A stretch of 35,569 nt of DNA, from NCBI GenBank assembly GCA_945871895.1, contig CAMBXP010000017.1, forward strand, positions 1-35,569. Reading direction: 5' to 3'. The DNA comes from Chryseobacterium gleum. Lineage in GTDB: Bacteria > Bacteroidota > Bacteroidia > Flavobacteriales_C > GCA-002722245. The translations under genes and the position numbers were made by a program. Below are positions 17,562 through 25,691 of this stretch, in pieces. The notes under the pieces were generated by a model. The model saw nothing but the letters and a program-made list of their open reading frames with translations. It searched no databases and was not told the DNA's origin. Every line of letters begins with the position of its first letter. Position 1 is the first letter of the stretch.

Positions 17562-18521
17562 ATGAAAAAGTCAATTCTGCTTCTACTCAGCATAGTTCTA
17601 TTCTCTTGCTCACAAACCACTTCTACTAAAAAAGAACAAACAACTGACCTTAAAAAGCAAAATCTCATTGGAATAGTTCGATCAATAACGGAATATCGTT
17701 ATAAAGGCATAGAAGATTTTGGAGCTATCAAAAAAGGAGAACTTAATGTTATTATTACAACTCAGTACAATCAAAATGGTGATGAAACTGAAAGAATATG
17801 TATTAATGCCGACGGAAGCCTTAAGTCCAAAATAATTTCCAAGTATGATGACGAGGGCAATAAAGTAAAATTGACATTCTACAATTCCAGAGACAGCATT
17901 GAAGGTAAAATCATTTGGACTTATGATAGTAGTAATAAGTTAATAGAGAAAATTGATTCCACCGATTTCTTCATTGGAAAAGCAATCTACAAATATGATG
18001 AAAAGCACAATCTAACAAGCAAAAGTGTTTATGATTCAAATGGTAGCTTGGAAAAAAGCACAGAATACACTTATGATAAAAGCAGCAATATTATTGAGGA
18101 AAAGGAATATGGTTTCAATAGAACTTTGTCGGCGGTATATACTTTTGAATATGATAACAATAGAAACATAGTAGAAAAAAAAGAATATGATGCTGATGGA
18201 AATTTAGAAATCACAGACACATACGAATATGACAGCCAAAACAATAAAATCCAAGAAGAAGGATTCGTAGAAGTAGGACAAACAAAACATAGTCTTTCAA
18301 TCAGGCATTCCTACAAATATGACCACCAAAATAATATCTTAAAAGATGAACTATACATCCCGATGAATAATAAATCGGAAGATAAAACCTACCAATACAA
18401 TAATTTCGATAAAAATCACAATTGGGTATCCCGAACAGAATATCTTGAGGAATCAAAAAAATTCGCCACGACTGGTAAATCTATCATGTTGATGGAAAGA
18501 AAAATAGAATATGGAGAATAA
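17562..18521 (+). CDS. Lipoprotein with YD/RHS-like repeats
   Basis: This 319-aa protein has a signal peptide and lipobox LFSC (Cys16), then a body made of about eight repeats of the pattern F/Y-x-YD-x3-N-x6-YDx-x-G-x-L (for example YKYDEKHNLTSKSVYDSNGS and YEYDSQNNKIQEE). Such YD-like repeats form strand-turn-strand units seen in RHS proteins and in many Bacteroidota surface lipoproteins. No toxin domain is present. The 3' end of this gene is inside the ~490-bp repeat, and a remnant of a second copy lies at 15565. Confidence 0.7.
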   Translation: MKKSILLLLSIVLFSCSQTTSTKKEQTTDLKKQNLIGIVRSITEYRYKGIEDFGAIKKGELNVIITTQYNQNGDETERICINADGSLKSKIISKYDDEGNKVKLTFYNSRDSIEGKIIWTYDSSNKLIEKIDSTDFFIGKAIYKYDEKHNLTSKSVYDSNGSLEKSTEYTYDKSSNIIEEKEYGFNRTLSAVYTFEYDNNRNIVEKKEYDADGNLEITDTYEYDSQNNKIQEEGFVEVGQTKHSLSIRHSYKYDHQNNILKDELYIPMNNKSEDKTYQYNNFDKNHNWVSRTEYLEESKKFATTGKSIMLMERKIEYGE

Positions 18522-18964
18522 CTAAGGAGTTTTAGACAAAAAACCATCCAAGTATTTTCGACATTATTTCACTCGAACAAAAAACAACTAGCTGTAAAAG
18601 AGGTTGTTATGATTGTTTAGTCTAATGCAAAAGAAATAATCTATCGAAAGCAATGTTGAAAAAGCCAACTACATTAAAATATAAAAACTAGAGTTCTCTA
18701 GCTGAAAGTATAGGTTTTTGCCGTTTTATCGAATGGGAAATATCACAATTTCATTCTTCCAAAACCCTTGACAAGTAAGGACTTCTTCGAGAAAAAATAA
18801 TTGAATTTTTGGGCTTGATTACCCCTATCACAGACCTCAATAATTGAATGCCGTCTTCGGGGGCCTAATGTAAAAGCCGTCTTCTTGCCGTATAGAGGAG
18901 CATTTTCGCTTACATCCCAATAGAATTATGAGAAAGCACAACTTTATGTGAGGCGGCAAAACAG
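18471..18964 (+). repeat. ~490-bp repeat, copy 2
   Basis: This copy includes the last 17 codons of the YD lipoprotein gene and about 440 bp of non-coding DNA after it. It pairs with the copy at 15565-16053. The two copies in the same orientation bracket the three-gene cassette. Confidence 0.8.
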
Positions 18965-19240
18965 ATATTTTAAAATTTTCGCGCTACTGGTCATACAGCA
19001 AGTATTAAACAGATGAGGATTAAAAGGAAATAAGGGGCGGGGTCATTTGAATGGGTAATAGGAACTGTTATTTATAACAACGGGTTTTCCCGCCTTTACA
19101 AAAATGATAACGCTAATCACCGATTAAAAATAACAAGGTCCGATTGATTGATATAAAGCCCCCTATCATGAGTATATGTTAAGGTAATCTTTAGAAAGGG
19201 AAGATGTTTTGAGGTGGTTTGATATGCAAATCGTATGCAA
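18965..19240. other. Intergenic stretch without recognisable gene
   Basis: I see no gene, repeat or clear regulatory site between the end of the repeat and the terminator at 19241. Confidence 0.4.
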
Positions 19241-19282
19241 ATAAAAACAGGAGCTCAGATTTATATCTCTGAAACTCCTGTT
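19241..19282 (-). terminator. Terminator downstream of the tRNA-like copy and GIY-YIG gene
   Basis: On the minus strand AACAGGAG pairs with CTCCTGTT, with an inner TTCAGA/TCTGA stem, followed by TTTTTAT. It lies just after the tRNA-like copy at 19290. Confidence 0.8.
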
Positions 19283-19289
19283 CTCATTG

Positions 19290-19368
19290 CTCTCCCTCTT
19301 GGACTTGAACCAAGGACCCTCTGATTAATCCCGAGGTTCGGGACTCTAACCAGCTGAGCTAAGGAAGA
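19290..19368 (-). pseudogene. tRNA-Asn-like copy a, anticodon arm replaced
   Basis: The acceptor stem (TCTTCCT/AGGGAGA), D arm and T arm are identical to the intact tRNA-Asn at 19712. The 10 bases spanning the anticodon 5' side and part of the anticodon are replaced by the 15-base hairpin TCCCGA-ACC-TCGGGA (19329-19343). No seven-base anticodon loop with a U33 can be formed, so it cannot decode as a normal tRNA. Confidence 0.8.
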
Positions 19369-19376
19369 AATAGGAT

Positions 19377-19667
19377 TTATTTCAATGCATCCGCCAGCAT
19401 TAAACTTCTGAAATCCTCAGACGAAATCAATTGTTTGATGAAATTTCTACTCTTTTGCTTTTTGATGTACTTCTCTACTTTCATTGCTGATGCTCTTTCT
19501 TCACCTACAGCAAAGTAACATGAAAGCTCCCAAGGCAAATATTTCGAAGTGTATGTGCTTCGTGTTGGATTGTTGTGTTCTTCTATGCGACGAGCAACAT
19601 CATTCGTTTGTCCAACATAATAATTGTCGCCCACTGCCGAATAAAGAATATAGATATAGTAGGTCAT
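19377..19667 (-). CDS. Small GIY-YIG nuclease-domain protein
   Basis: This 96-aa protein is a stand-alone GIY-YIG domain: YIYILYS...YYVGQT (the GIY and YIG strands), the arginine in DVARRIEEHN, and Glu in AMKVEKYIKKQKSRNF. Members of this short family (UvrC-N/SLX1-like) are common in Bacteroidota; the activity would be single-metal DNA cleavage. I start it at ATG 19667. It lies 8 bp beyond tRNA-like copy a and 44 bp downstream of the intact tRNA-Asn gene on the same strand. A nuclease lodged between copies of a tRNA gene recalls homing-type elements. Confidence 0.9.
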   Translation of the reverse strand: MTYYIYILYSAVGDNYYVGQTNDVARRIEEHNNPTRSTYTSKYLPWELSCYFAVGEERASAMKVEKYIKKQKSRNFIKQLISSEDFRSLMLADALK

Positions 19668-19675
19668 ATAAAACA

Positions 19676-19708
19676 AAAAAGTCCTTCCGATTTTACTCGA
19701 AAGGACTT
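19676..19708 (-). terminator. Terminator after tRNA-Asn
   Basis: On the minus strand AAGTCCTT pairs with AAGGACTT around a short TCG/CGA inner stem and is followed by TTTTTTG. It separates the tRNA-Asn from the GIY-YIG gene. Confidence 0.8.
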
Positions 19709-19711
19709 CTG

Positions 19712-19785
19712 CTCTCCCTCTTGGACTTGAACCAAGGACCCTCTGATTAACAGTCAGATGCTCTAACCAGCTGAGCTAAGGAAGA
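19712..19785 (-). tRNA. tRNA-Asn (GTT)
   Basis: This 74-nt gene folds completely: acceptor TCTTCCT/AGGGAGA with one G-U pair, D stem GCTC/GAGC, anticodon stem TCTGA/TCAGA with loop CTGTTAA (anticodon GTT), T arm CTTGG-TTCAAGT-CCAAG, discriminator G. CCA is not encoded. It is the only intact copy of five related units in 19290-20058. Confidence 0.96.
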
Positions 19786-19797
19786 AAGTATCATTAA

Positions 19798-19876
19798 AAT
19801 TTCCTCTTGGACTTAACCAAGCACTCTTCTGATTAATCCCGAGATTCGGGACTCTAACCAGCTGAGCTAAGGAAGA
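19798..19876 (-). pseudogene. tRNA-Asn-like copy c
   Basis: The D arm is intact and the anticodon region carries the hairpin TCCCGA-ATC-TCGGGA. The T loop has lost one base (TTAAGT) and two outer acceptor pairs are broken. It differs from copy e by about one base in the tRNA-derived part. Confidence 0.78.
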
Positions 19877-19889
19877 AAATATCACTAAA

Positions 19890-19968
19890 ATTTCCCTCTT
19901 GGACTTGAACCAAGGACCCTCTGATTAATCCCGAGATTCGGGACTCTAACCAGCTGAGCTAAGGAAAA
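19890..19968 (-). pseudogene. tRNA-Asn-like copy d with compensated acceptor stem
   Basis: The D and T arms are as in the intact gene, and the hairpin TCCCGA-ATC-TCGGGA replaces the anticodon arm. The second acceptor pair, C-G in the intact gene, is T-A here (TTTTCCT with AGGGAAA), so both sides changed and pairing is kept. Confidence 0.78.
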
Positions 19969-19979
19969 AAATATCATTA

Positions 19980-20058
19980 AATTTCCTCTTGGACTTAACC
20001 AAGCACCCTTCTGATTAATCCCGAGATTCGGGACTCTAACCAGCTGAGCTAAGGAAGA
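19980..20058 (-). pseudogene. tRNA-Asn-like copy e
   Basis: It is nearly the same as copy c: same T-loop deletion, same weakened acceptor stem, same hairpin in place of the anticodon arm. It is the most upstream unit of the array on the minus strand. Confidence 0.78.
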
Positions 20059-20174
20059 ATTTATCTTAATTTTACTGTTTCAAAAGAACTAGTTCCGAAA
20101 AACGGAGTGCAATAATAGTTCAAAGTTTGGAATTATGCAATATATTAGCGCCAACAAACACAAAAAAATTTAAA

Positions 20175-21104
20175 ATGAGCTTAGTTATCGTTGGAACAGT
20201 TGCCTTTGACGCAATAGAAACTCCATTTGGAAAAACAGATAAAATCGTTGGTGGATCAGCAACTTACGTGGGTTTGTCGGCTGCAAAACTCGGCCAAAAA
20301 CCAAAACTAATTGCTGTTGTAGGAGATGATTTTCCTCAAACAGCGATTGACATGTTAAAACAAAATAATTTCGATTTAGAAGGATTAGAGGTTAAAAAAG
20401 GAGAAAAAACTTTCTTTTGGTCGGGAAAATATCATTTCGATATGAACTCGCGCGATACTTTAGTTACTGAATTAAATGTATTGGCTGGTTTCGACCCTGA
20501 AATGCCGGCATCATACCAAGATTGCGAATACTTAATGTTAGGAAATTTAGCTCCTGCCATTCAACAAAAAGTAATTAAAAGTATGACTAAGCGGCCGAAA
20601 TTAATCGTTATGGATACGATGAACTTTTGGATGGATATCGCTTTAGAAGAATTGAAACAAACCATTTCTATGGTTGATGTTGTTACTGTGAATGACGAAG
20701 AAGCTCGTCAGTTAACTGGTGAATATTCATTGATTAACGCAGCCCACAAAATTTTAACAATGGGTCCGCAATTCCTTATCATTAAAAAAGGAGAGCACGG
20801 TGCATTGTTGTTCGATAAAGAAAGAATGTTCTTCGCTCCTGCTTTGCCACTAGCTGATGTTGTTGACCCAACTGGTGCTGGAGATACTTTTGCCGGCGGA
20901 TTCATTGGCTATATTGCTAAAACTGGAGACATCTCTTTCGATAATTTCAAACGTGCTGTAATTTATGGTTCAGCCTTAGCTTCTTTCTGTGTGCAAGATT
21001 TTGGAACAAAAAAAATGGAAACATTGACTTACAGTGAGGTTCACGACAGGATTGACAAGTTTGTTAATTTAACAAGATTTGAATTAGAAGCGGTAGCTTA
21101 TTAA
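20175..21104 (+). CDS. PfkB/ribokinase-family sugar or nucleoside kinase
   Basis: This 309-aa protein starts MSLVIVGTVAFDAIETPFGK and contains the VGGSATYVGLSAAKLG signature of PfkB kinases, a VVTVNDEEARQLTG segment and the C-terminal DPTGAGDTFAGGF motif, with the catalytic base Asp237. It phosphorylates a sugar or nucleoside hydroxyl with ATP; the sequence does not fix the substrate. I choose ATG 20175; an in-frame ATG 48 bp upstream adds a non-conserved extension. A terminator follows, so it is a single-gene unit. Confidence 0.9.
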   Translation: MSLVIVGTVAFDAIETPFGKTDKIVGGSATYVGLSAAKLGQKPKLIAVVGDDFPQTAIDMLKQNNFDLEGLEVKKGEKTFFWSGKYHFDMNSRDTLVTELNVLAGFDPEMPASYQDCEYLMLGNLAPAIQQKVIKSMTKRPKLIVMDTMNFWMDIALEELKQTISMVDVVTVNDEEARQLTGEYSLINAAHKILTMGPQFLIIKKGEHGALLFDKERMFFAPALPLADVVDPTGAGDTFAGGFIGYIAKTGDISFDNFKRAVIYGSALASFCVQDFGTKKMETLTYSEVHDRIDKFVNLTRFELEAVAY

Positions 21105-21115
21105 TATCATACATG

Positions 21116-21152
21116 AAAAAGCCCCAAGCATTAATTTGTTTGGGGCTTTTTC
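21116..21152 (+). terminator. Terminator after the PfkB kinase
   Basis: AAAAAGCCCCAA (21116-21127) pairs with TTGGGGCTTTTT (21140-21151) around a 12-base loop; the T-run is part of the stem and continues after it. The A-run on the other side could let it work in both directions, but no gene converges here. Confidence 0.88.
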
Positions 21153-21164
21153 TATTTTAGCAGC

Positions 21165-22151
21165 ATGATGACCATTAGCCTTGAAGCAAAAACACTTGAA
21201 CTAAAATTCACTTGGAAGATCGCGCGCAACGCATCGGATTTTAAAAGAAATTTTTTTATTAAAATTTGCGATGGCGATTTCGAAGCTATGGGAGAAGCCG
21301 CCCCCAACGTGCGTTACGGAGAAAGTGCAGAATTAATTATAGTGCAATTTGAGCAACTACAAAATGCTGGATTATCGCAAATAGAAGATGTTGAAACACT
21401 TCATTCACTCTTTCAAAAAATTAGCACATGCAATTCTTTACGCTTTGGTATTGAGTCGGCTTTCATCAATTTTTGGAGCAGAAATGAGGTAGAAAAATAT
21501 TTGGCAATTTCTAAAGCCAAGGAAATATCAACCGCCTTTACCATGCCTATCATGCCCATTGGGGAAATGTGCGAGTTCTACAAAAAGCACGATTTGCAGC
21601 GGTTCAAATTTGTTAAACTTAAAATCAATGCAGAAAACGGTATAGATGCCTTGAAAGAAATCTCAAAAGTATCTAAACAACAAATAATGATTGATGGAAA
21701 TGAAGCTTTTCAAAATCCCGATGAAGTTCTTACATATATTGAGTTCATTGAGAAATACCCTATCGCTTTTCTAGAGCAACCTATGCCTTCTTCTAAAATT
21801 GAAGAATACAAGCATCTTAAACCCAAAAGTTCGGTATTGCTAATGGGCGACGAATCGATTACCGATAATCCCGATATGGACTCCATTGCCCAACAGTTTC
21901 ATGGTGTAAACATGAAGCTGCAAAAAGCAGGAGGCTATGTGAACGGTTTGCGCATTATAAACGAAGCAAGAAAAAGAAATTTAAAAACCATGATAGGTTG
22001 TATGGTAGAAACAAGCGTAGGTATTGGCAGTGCTATGCATCTTTGTGCCAATATCGATTTTATCGACCTTGATGGATTTTTAATTTTAAAAGAAGAGCCT
22101 TTTAAACAGATAAAAGAAAGAAATGGCGCTTTATTTTTTTCAAGAGATTAA
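21165..22151 (+). CDS. Enolase-superfamily enzyme, dipeptide epimerase-like
   Basis: This 328-aa protein has the muconate-lactonising/epimerase layout. Catalytic lysines are Lys151 and Lys153 in FVKLKIN and Lys251 in VNMKLQKAGG. Metal ligands are Asp177 (MIDGNEAF), Glu204 (FLEQPM) and Asp229 (GDESI). The KxK plus NxKLxKxGG pattern matches L-Ala-D/L-Glu epimerases, which recycle murein dipeptides; the dipeptide specificity is an inference. It starts 13 bp after the kinase terminator at ATG 21165 (a second ATG is the next codon). Confidence 0.88.
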   Translation: MMTISLEAKTLELKFTWKIARNASDFKRNFFIKICDGDFEAMGEAAPNVRYGESAELIIVQFEQLQNAGLSQIEDVETLHSLFQKISTCNSLRFGIESAFINFWSRNEVEKYLAISKAKEISTAFTMPIMPIGEMCEFYKKHDLQRFKFVKLKINAENGIDALKEISKVSKQQIMIDGNEAFQNPDEVLTYIEFIEKYPIAFLEQPMPSSKIEEYKHLKPKSSVLLMGDESITDNPDMDSIAQQFHGVNMKLQKAGGYVNGLRIINEARKRNLKTMIGCMVETSVGIGSAMHLCANIDFIDLDGFLILKEEPFKQIKERNGALFFSRD

Positions 22152-22182
22152 TAGATAATTCGATAATCATGAGCTCATTGCT

Positions 22183-22689
22183 ATGAAAAATAAAATAAAC
22201 ATCGTATTGCTCTTGGTATTCATAAGCGCAACAACCAGCGCTCAAATGAACATAGTGAAAATGCACACAGGAAACTTCTTTCCTTCGCGTTTCAAATTTC
22301 AATACGAAAGAAAATTAAGTGAAAAGCTAAGTACTGGAGCCATTGGTTCTTTCTTTATGAATAGATACTTAGGCTATAGAATAGAGCCTTACTCAAGGAT
22401 TTACTTAGGCAGCAACTCAACTACTTTTGATGGCTTATTTTTTCAGCTAAAAGGGCATTACACTTATGTAACCGATAAAACTCCAGAACGTGAAATAATT
22501 AATGAATATGGTTTATCAATGTCTCTTGGATACCAAGCTTTAACTTCATCGGGGATAACTTTTGATGCTTTTATTGGTCCGAGATTTTCACAAAAAAGTT
22601 ACCCGTCTAAGTCAGAATCATCCGAATTGTTCAAATTGCTCTATTGCTTGCCTCTAGAAATGGGCATCGCTGTAGGCTATGCATTTTAA
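22183..22689 (+). CDS. Small outer-membrane beta-barrel protein
   Basis: This 168-aa protein has a signal peptide (MKNKINIVLLLVFISATTSA, cleavage before QMN) and then alternating strands with aromatic girdles, ending in an aromatic residue (VGYAF) as expected of an outer-membrane barrel. Eight short strands are plausible. I recognise no specific function. Its stop is four bases from the stop of the convergent regulator gene, with no terminator between. Confidence 0.7.
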   Translation: MKNKINIVLLLVFISATTSAQMNIVKMHTGNFFPSRFKFQYERKLSEKLSTGAIGSFFMNRYLGYRIEPYSRIYLGSNSTTFDGLFFQLKGHYTYVTDKTPEREIINEYGLSMSLGYQALTSSGITFDAFIGPRFSQKSYPSKSESSELFKLLYCLPLEMGIAVGYAF

Positions 22690-22693
22690 GTGT

Positions 22694-25498
22694 TTACAAC
22701 TTCGAAATAAAATCTGTAATAGAGCCCTCTTCTTTAATGCCTAATTTCTCTTTTAGTCTATACTTTCGCTTCTCAACTCCACTAATAGAAATACTTAATA
22801 AATCGGCAATCTCCTTGTTCGATTTATTCATGCGAATGTAAGAGCACATTAGCAAAGTAGATTCATTCATTTTGGGGTCGAGTTGCTTCAATTTCTGAAA
22901 GAAATTATCGTTGGTCTTATCAAAATGCATTTGAAATTTCTCCCAGTTTTCTGCTTCCTTATCTTCCACCCCAATAGAGCGAACCAAGCTTTTCAATTCG
23001 CTATTACTTGCATCATCCTTCATGTTTTTAGAGATGTTGCTTAACTGCGTTTTCAGGAAAGACAAAAACTGCTTTTTCTGGGTAAAGGTGAGGGCCAAAA
23101 AAGCCATTTCATCGTTCTTGCGCTGCAGTGCAACTTCTAACATTTCATTTTTATGCAATGCCTCCTTACTTTGAATTTCCTTTATTTTCTCCAATTCCAT
23201 TTTTTCTCTTTGCACCTTAAATCGTTGTTGCACTCTCCTTCTAATCAATACTGCCAATGCAAAGGTGAATAATATATAAAATAAGTATGCCCAAATGGTG
23301 CGGTACCAAGGAGGAAGTACAGTGAATACCAATACCCCAGCATCAAACATTTTCCCATTTAATTCGGCTTGAACTTTAAAGGTGTACTCTCCTTCGGGAA
23401 GGTTGGTATATTCCTTAAAAGAGTTCGTTGATTCATCTTTCCAAACAAAAGAATTATTGGTTGAAGTCAATTGGGTATGATAAATAATTTTAGAATTTAC
23501 CCCAAAAACAGGCAATGCAAAATTAAATGCCAAACTGTTCTGCTGGTAAGAATAAGTTAAAGCAGCGTTTAGGCCCATCAACATGGTAGAATCGTTTTCG
23601 GTATTGAGTAATTTAACTTGACGAATCAAGCATTTCGGACCCTTTACCCCTGCACTTTTACTTGGGTTGAAAAGCGCAAATCCTAGTTGTGTTGCAATTA
23701 AATATTCGTTACTAGAAATTTTACCAACGTATTCGGCGCTGCCTACCAACTTGTCTTTCACATTCGCAGAAGCTACTGCACTTAGCACGTATTTACCTTT
23801 TCTAAGTTCTATAAAGGCAGGGCGCTCATTCAATATAATATAAAGTTCATTTAGACTTCCTTCCACCATGCGTAAACGTTTGATAGGATTAGTAAAAAGA
23901 CTAAACTCTTCATCTAAAACCAACTCATCTTTTTCGTTTATCATGTAAATACCTCCATCTGAAGAGACCTTTAAATCATGATTTACTTTCACGATATCAT
24001 TGAAGTAGCCGGCATAAAAATGATACTTGTCGGCATAATTTTCTACTTTCATAGCTTTCGTAAATTCGCTATTGAGTTCTATTCTGTACAAGGCGGCTAC
24101 CCCTTGAACCAACCATAAAACACCTTTATCATCAATTTCAAACATTCTGCACGACTCAGCAAAACCGGCAATGGCATTTCTAAAAACCCAATGTCCTTTT
24201 CTAAAAGCATACACACTTAAATCGGCATAAGTACCACAAATTAAAAGAGAATCAACACCAGGTATTTGCTTGAAAGTCCAACCACCATAATATTTCGCCT
24301 TCGATATTTTCTTTGCTTTTATTCCATTTACCTCATAAACATTGCTTTCGTCGGAACAGATAAGTTTACCACTCATCACCTTCATATCGTTGATGATTAA
24401 ACCGATGCCATCTACTTTCTTAAAATCGCCATTTCTGTTTTTGCTCCATCCAGATAAATAATACATCCCTTGCGAAGTGCCTAAATATAGGGTATCGTTA
24501 AGCAAAACAGAAGAATAACCCATACCCTCTACACCTTGAATTTCATTGATGTAACCAAAAGGCGAATTCCATTTAATTAGGGCGATACCATTGTTTAGAG
24601 AGGCCCATAAGGAGCCTTTACTATCTTTATAAATCTCATTAACAAAGTTGTTTTTAAGTCCGATCTTCTTATCTAAAACTTCCAACACCCTACCTTCCAT
24701 ATCACATATTAAAATACCATTCAATTCGGTAGAAACAGCCACGGTTCTATCGTTCAGCAATTCGGCATCAGTCGCCAACATATTTAAGCTACGCTTAACA
24801 AAAAGACCATCTTTAATGGTACAAAAACCATCTTTCTGAATAATTAAATAAGTATTGTCAAATTTCTTTACCACACCAACGATAGATGAAGTATCGGCCA
24901 ATTGCTTCTTCATAAAAAGAGGCTGATATTTCCCTTCCATTATTTTACCCAAACCTCTGTAGTCGTTGTACACAAAAAGCTCATCGTCTACAACACCCAC
25001 AAAACCAAACTCACTTAACTCTCCACTAGGTCTTTTATCGGGTAAAATAACTTGCACTTTTTTTCCATCATAAACATAAATACAATTGGAAGAAGAGAAA
25101 TATATCTTTTGGCGGTAGTAGGCTACATCATAAATAATATTGGGATGATTGAAGGGTTTAGGCGCCAAATTCTTAAGCGAAACAAAAGTTGTTTTTCCTT
25201 TTACATCTTTCTCTAAGAAACCAAAATCTTCAAAGGCACCCAAATAAATCTTTCCTTTTTCATCGCGGGTAAAACAAGTGGGACTATGATCAAATACAGA
25301 AATAGAACGCCAGCTATTGCCATCAAATTCCAATACAGAGTAGGCATTGGCAAAATGCATCATGCCAGATGTATCTTCTATTGCCGCATAGTTAATAGAG
25401 TGGCCTTGGTAATCATCGGTCGTATAATGATGAATTTCAGGCAAGGTAGCTCTTACAAAAAATGGAAGCAATAGTAAAAACAGAGTTATTTTTTTCAT
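22694..25498 (-). CDS. Membrane one-component regulator: beta-propeller, Y_Y_Y domain, LuxR-type HTH
   Basis: This 934-aa protein has a signal peptide, about 600 residues of two-component-regulator-type beta-propeller repeats, a Y_Y_Y immunoglobulin-like domain (about 640-730, ending VFTVLPPWYRT), one membrane helix (732-752), a cytoplasmic coiled coil and a C-terminal LuxR-type HTH (about 873-934, NKSNKEIADLLSISISGVEKRKYRLKEKLG). There is no histidine kinase or receiver domain, so a periplasmic signal would be passed directly to a DNA-binding domain. Target genes are unknown; the adjacent barrel gene is convergent. Confidence 0.9.
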   Translation of the reverse strand: MKKITLFLLLLPFFVRATLPEIHHYTTDDYQGHSINYAAIEDTSGMMHFANAYSVLEFDGNSWRSISVFDHSPTCFTRDEKGKIYLGAFEDFGFLEKDVKGKTTFVSLKNLAPKPFNHPNIIYDVAYYRQKIYFSSSNCIYVYDGKKVQVILPDKRPSGELSEFGFVGVVDDELFVYNDYRGLGKIMEGKYQPLFMKKQLADTSSIVGVVKKFDNTYLIIQKDGFCTIKDGLFVKRSLNMLATDAELLNDRTVAVSTELNGILICDMEGRVLEVLDKKIGLKNNFVNEIYKDSKGSLWASLNNGIALIKWNSPFGYINEIQGVEGMGYSSVLLNDTLYLGTSQGMYYLSGWSKNRNGDFKKVDGIGLIINDMKVMSGKLICSDESNVYEVNGIKAKKISKAKYYGGWTFKQIPGVDSLLICGTYADLSVYAFRKGHWVFRNAIAGFAESCRMFEIDDKGVLWLVQGVAALYRIELNSEFTKAMKVENYADKYHFYAGYFNDIVKVNHDLKVSSDGGIYMINEKDELVLDEEFSLFTNPIKRLRMVEGSLNELYIILNERPAFIELRKGKYVLSAVASANVKDKLVGSAEYVGKISSNEYLIATQLGFALFNPSKSAGVKGPKCLIRQVKLLNTENDSTMLMGLNAALTYSYQQNSLAFNFALPVFGVNSKIIYHTQLTSTNNSFVWKDESTNSFKEYTNLPEGEYTFKVQAELNGKMFDAGVLVFTVLPPWYRTIWAYLFYILFTFALAVLIRRRVQQRFKVQREKMELEKIKEIQSKEALHKNEMLEVALQRKNDEMAFLALTFTQKKQFLSFLKTQLSNISKNMKDDASNSELKSLVRSIGVEDKEAENWEKFQMHFDKTNDNFFQKLKQLDPKMNESTLLMCSYIRMNKSNKEIADLLSISISGVEKRKYRLKEKLGIKEEGSITDFISKL

Positions 25499-25515
25499 AG
25501 CGAAAGCTTATAGCC

Positions 25516-25547
25516 CTAAAATAGCAAGTTAATTTATTGAAATCAAA
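25516..25547 (-). promoter_or_regulatory. Candidate promoter of the LuxR-type membrane regulator
   Basis: On the minus strand TTTG (25547-25544), a 20-bp spacer and TATTTTAG (25523-25516; one mismatch to TAnnTTTG) sit just upstream of the start at 25498, giving a leader of about 12 bases. Confidence 0.45.
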
Positions 25548-25677
25548 TTGTGTCCTTTATTTATTAATTTGATTTTCAGCATATTAAATAATACAGTCCC
25601 GTATTTGTCCGGTCACATTTTAAAATCCGTCCGGTGCTTGTCACCCCTGTTTACTGCCACACAACAAACAATAGGCT

Positions 25678-25685
25678 TAATTTTG
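25678..25685 (+). promoter_or_regulatory. -7 element of a candidate small RNA
   Basis: TAATTTTG is an exact TAnnTTTG match. No gene starts in the next 200 bp; instead a terminator follows 32 bp later. A clear TTTG at the right distance upstream is missing (TTTA is 24 bp away). Confidence 0.4.
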
Positions 25686-25691
25686 TTGTAA

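Larger units (their letters stand above)
19712..20058 (-). repeat. Tandem array of tRNA-Asn-derived units
   Basis: Four units (b intact, then c, d, e) recur every 90-92 bp, each with a spacer of about 12-14 bases of the form A-TATCA-TAAAATT. Units c and e are near identical while d is closer to the intact gene in its T arm, so duplication involved more than one unit at a time. Confidence 0.85.

Noticed and set aside
19290..19368. A functional tRNA with a new anticodon (for example ACC)
   Set aside because: A five-pair stem can be forced, but the loop would lack U33, the D stem has a G-U end pair and the variable region would be about 13 bases; it is better read as a tRNA-like copy.
19712..20058. 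CRISPR array
   Set aside because: The 90-bp repeats are tRNA-derived, spacers are 12-14 bases and similar to each other, and no cas genes are near.
22644..22841. A 65-codon plus-strand frame at the end of the barrel gene
   Set aside because: It overlaps the barrel gene and is antisense to the well-supported LuxR HTH of the large regulator.
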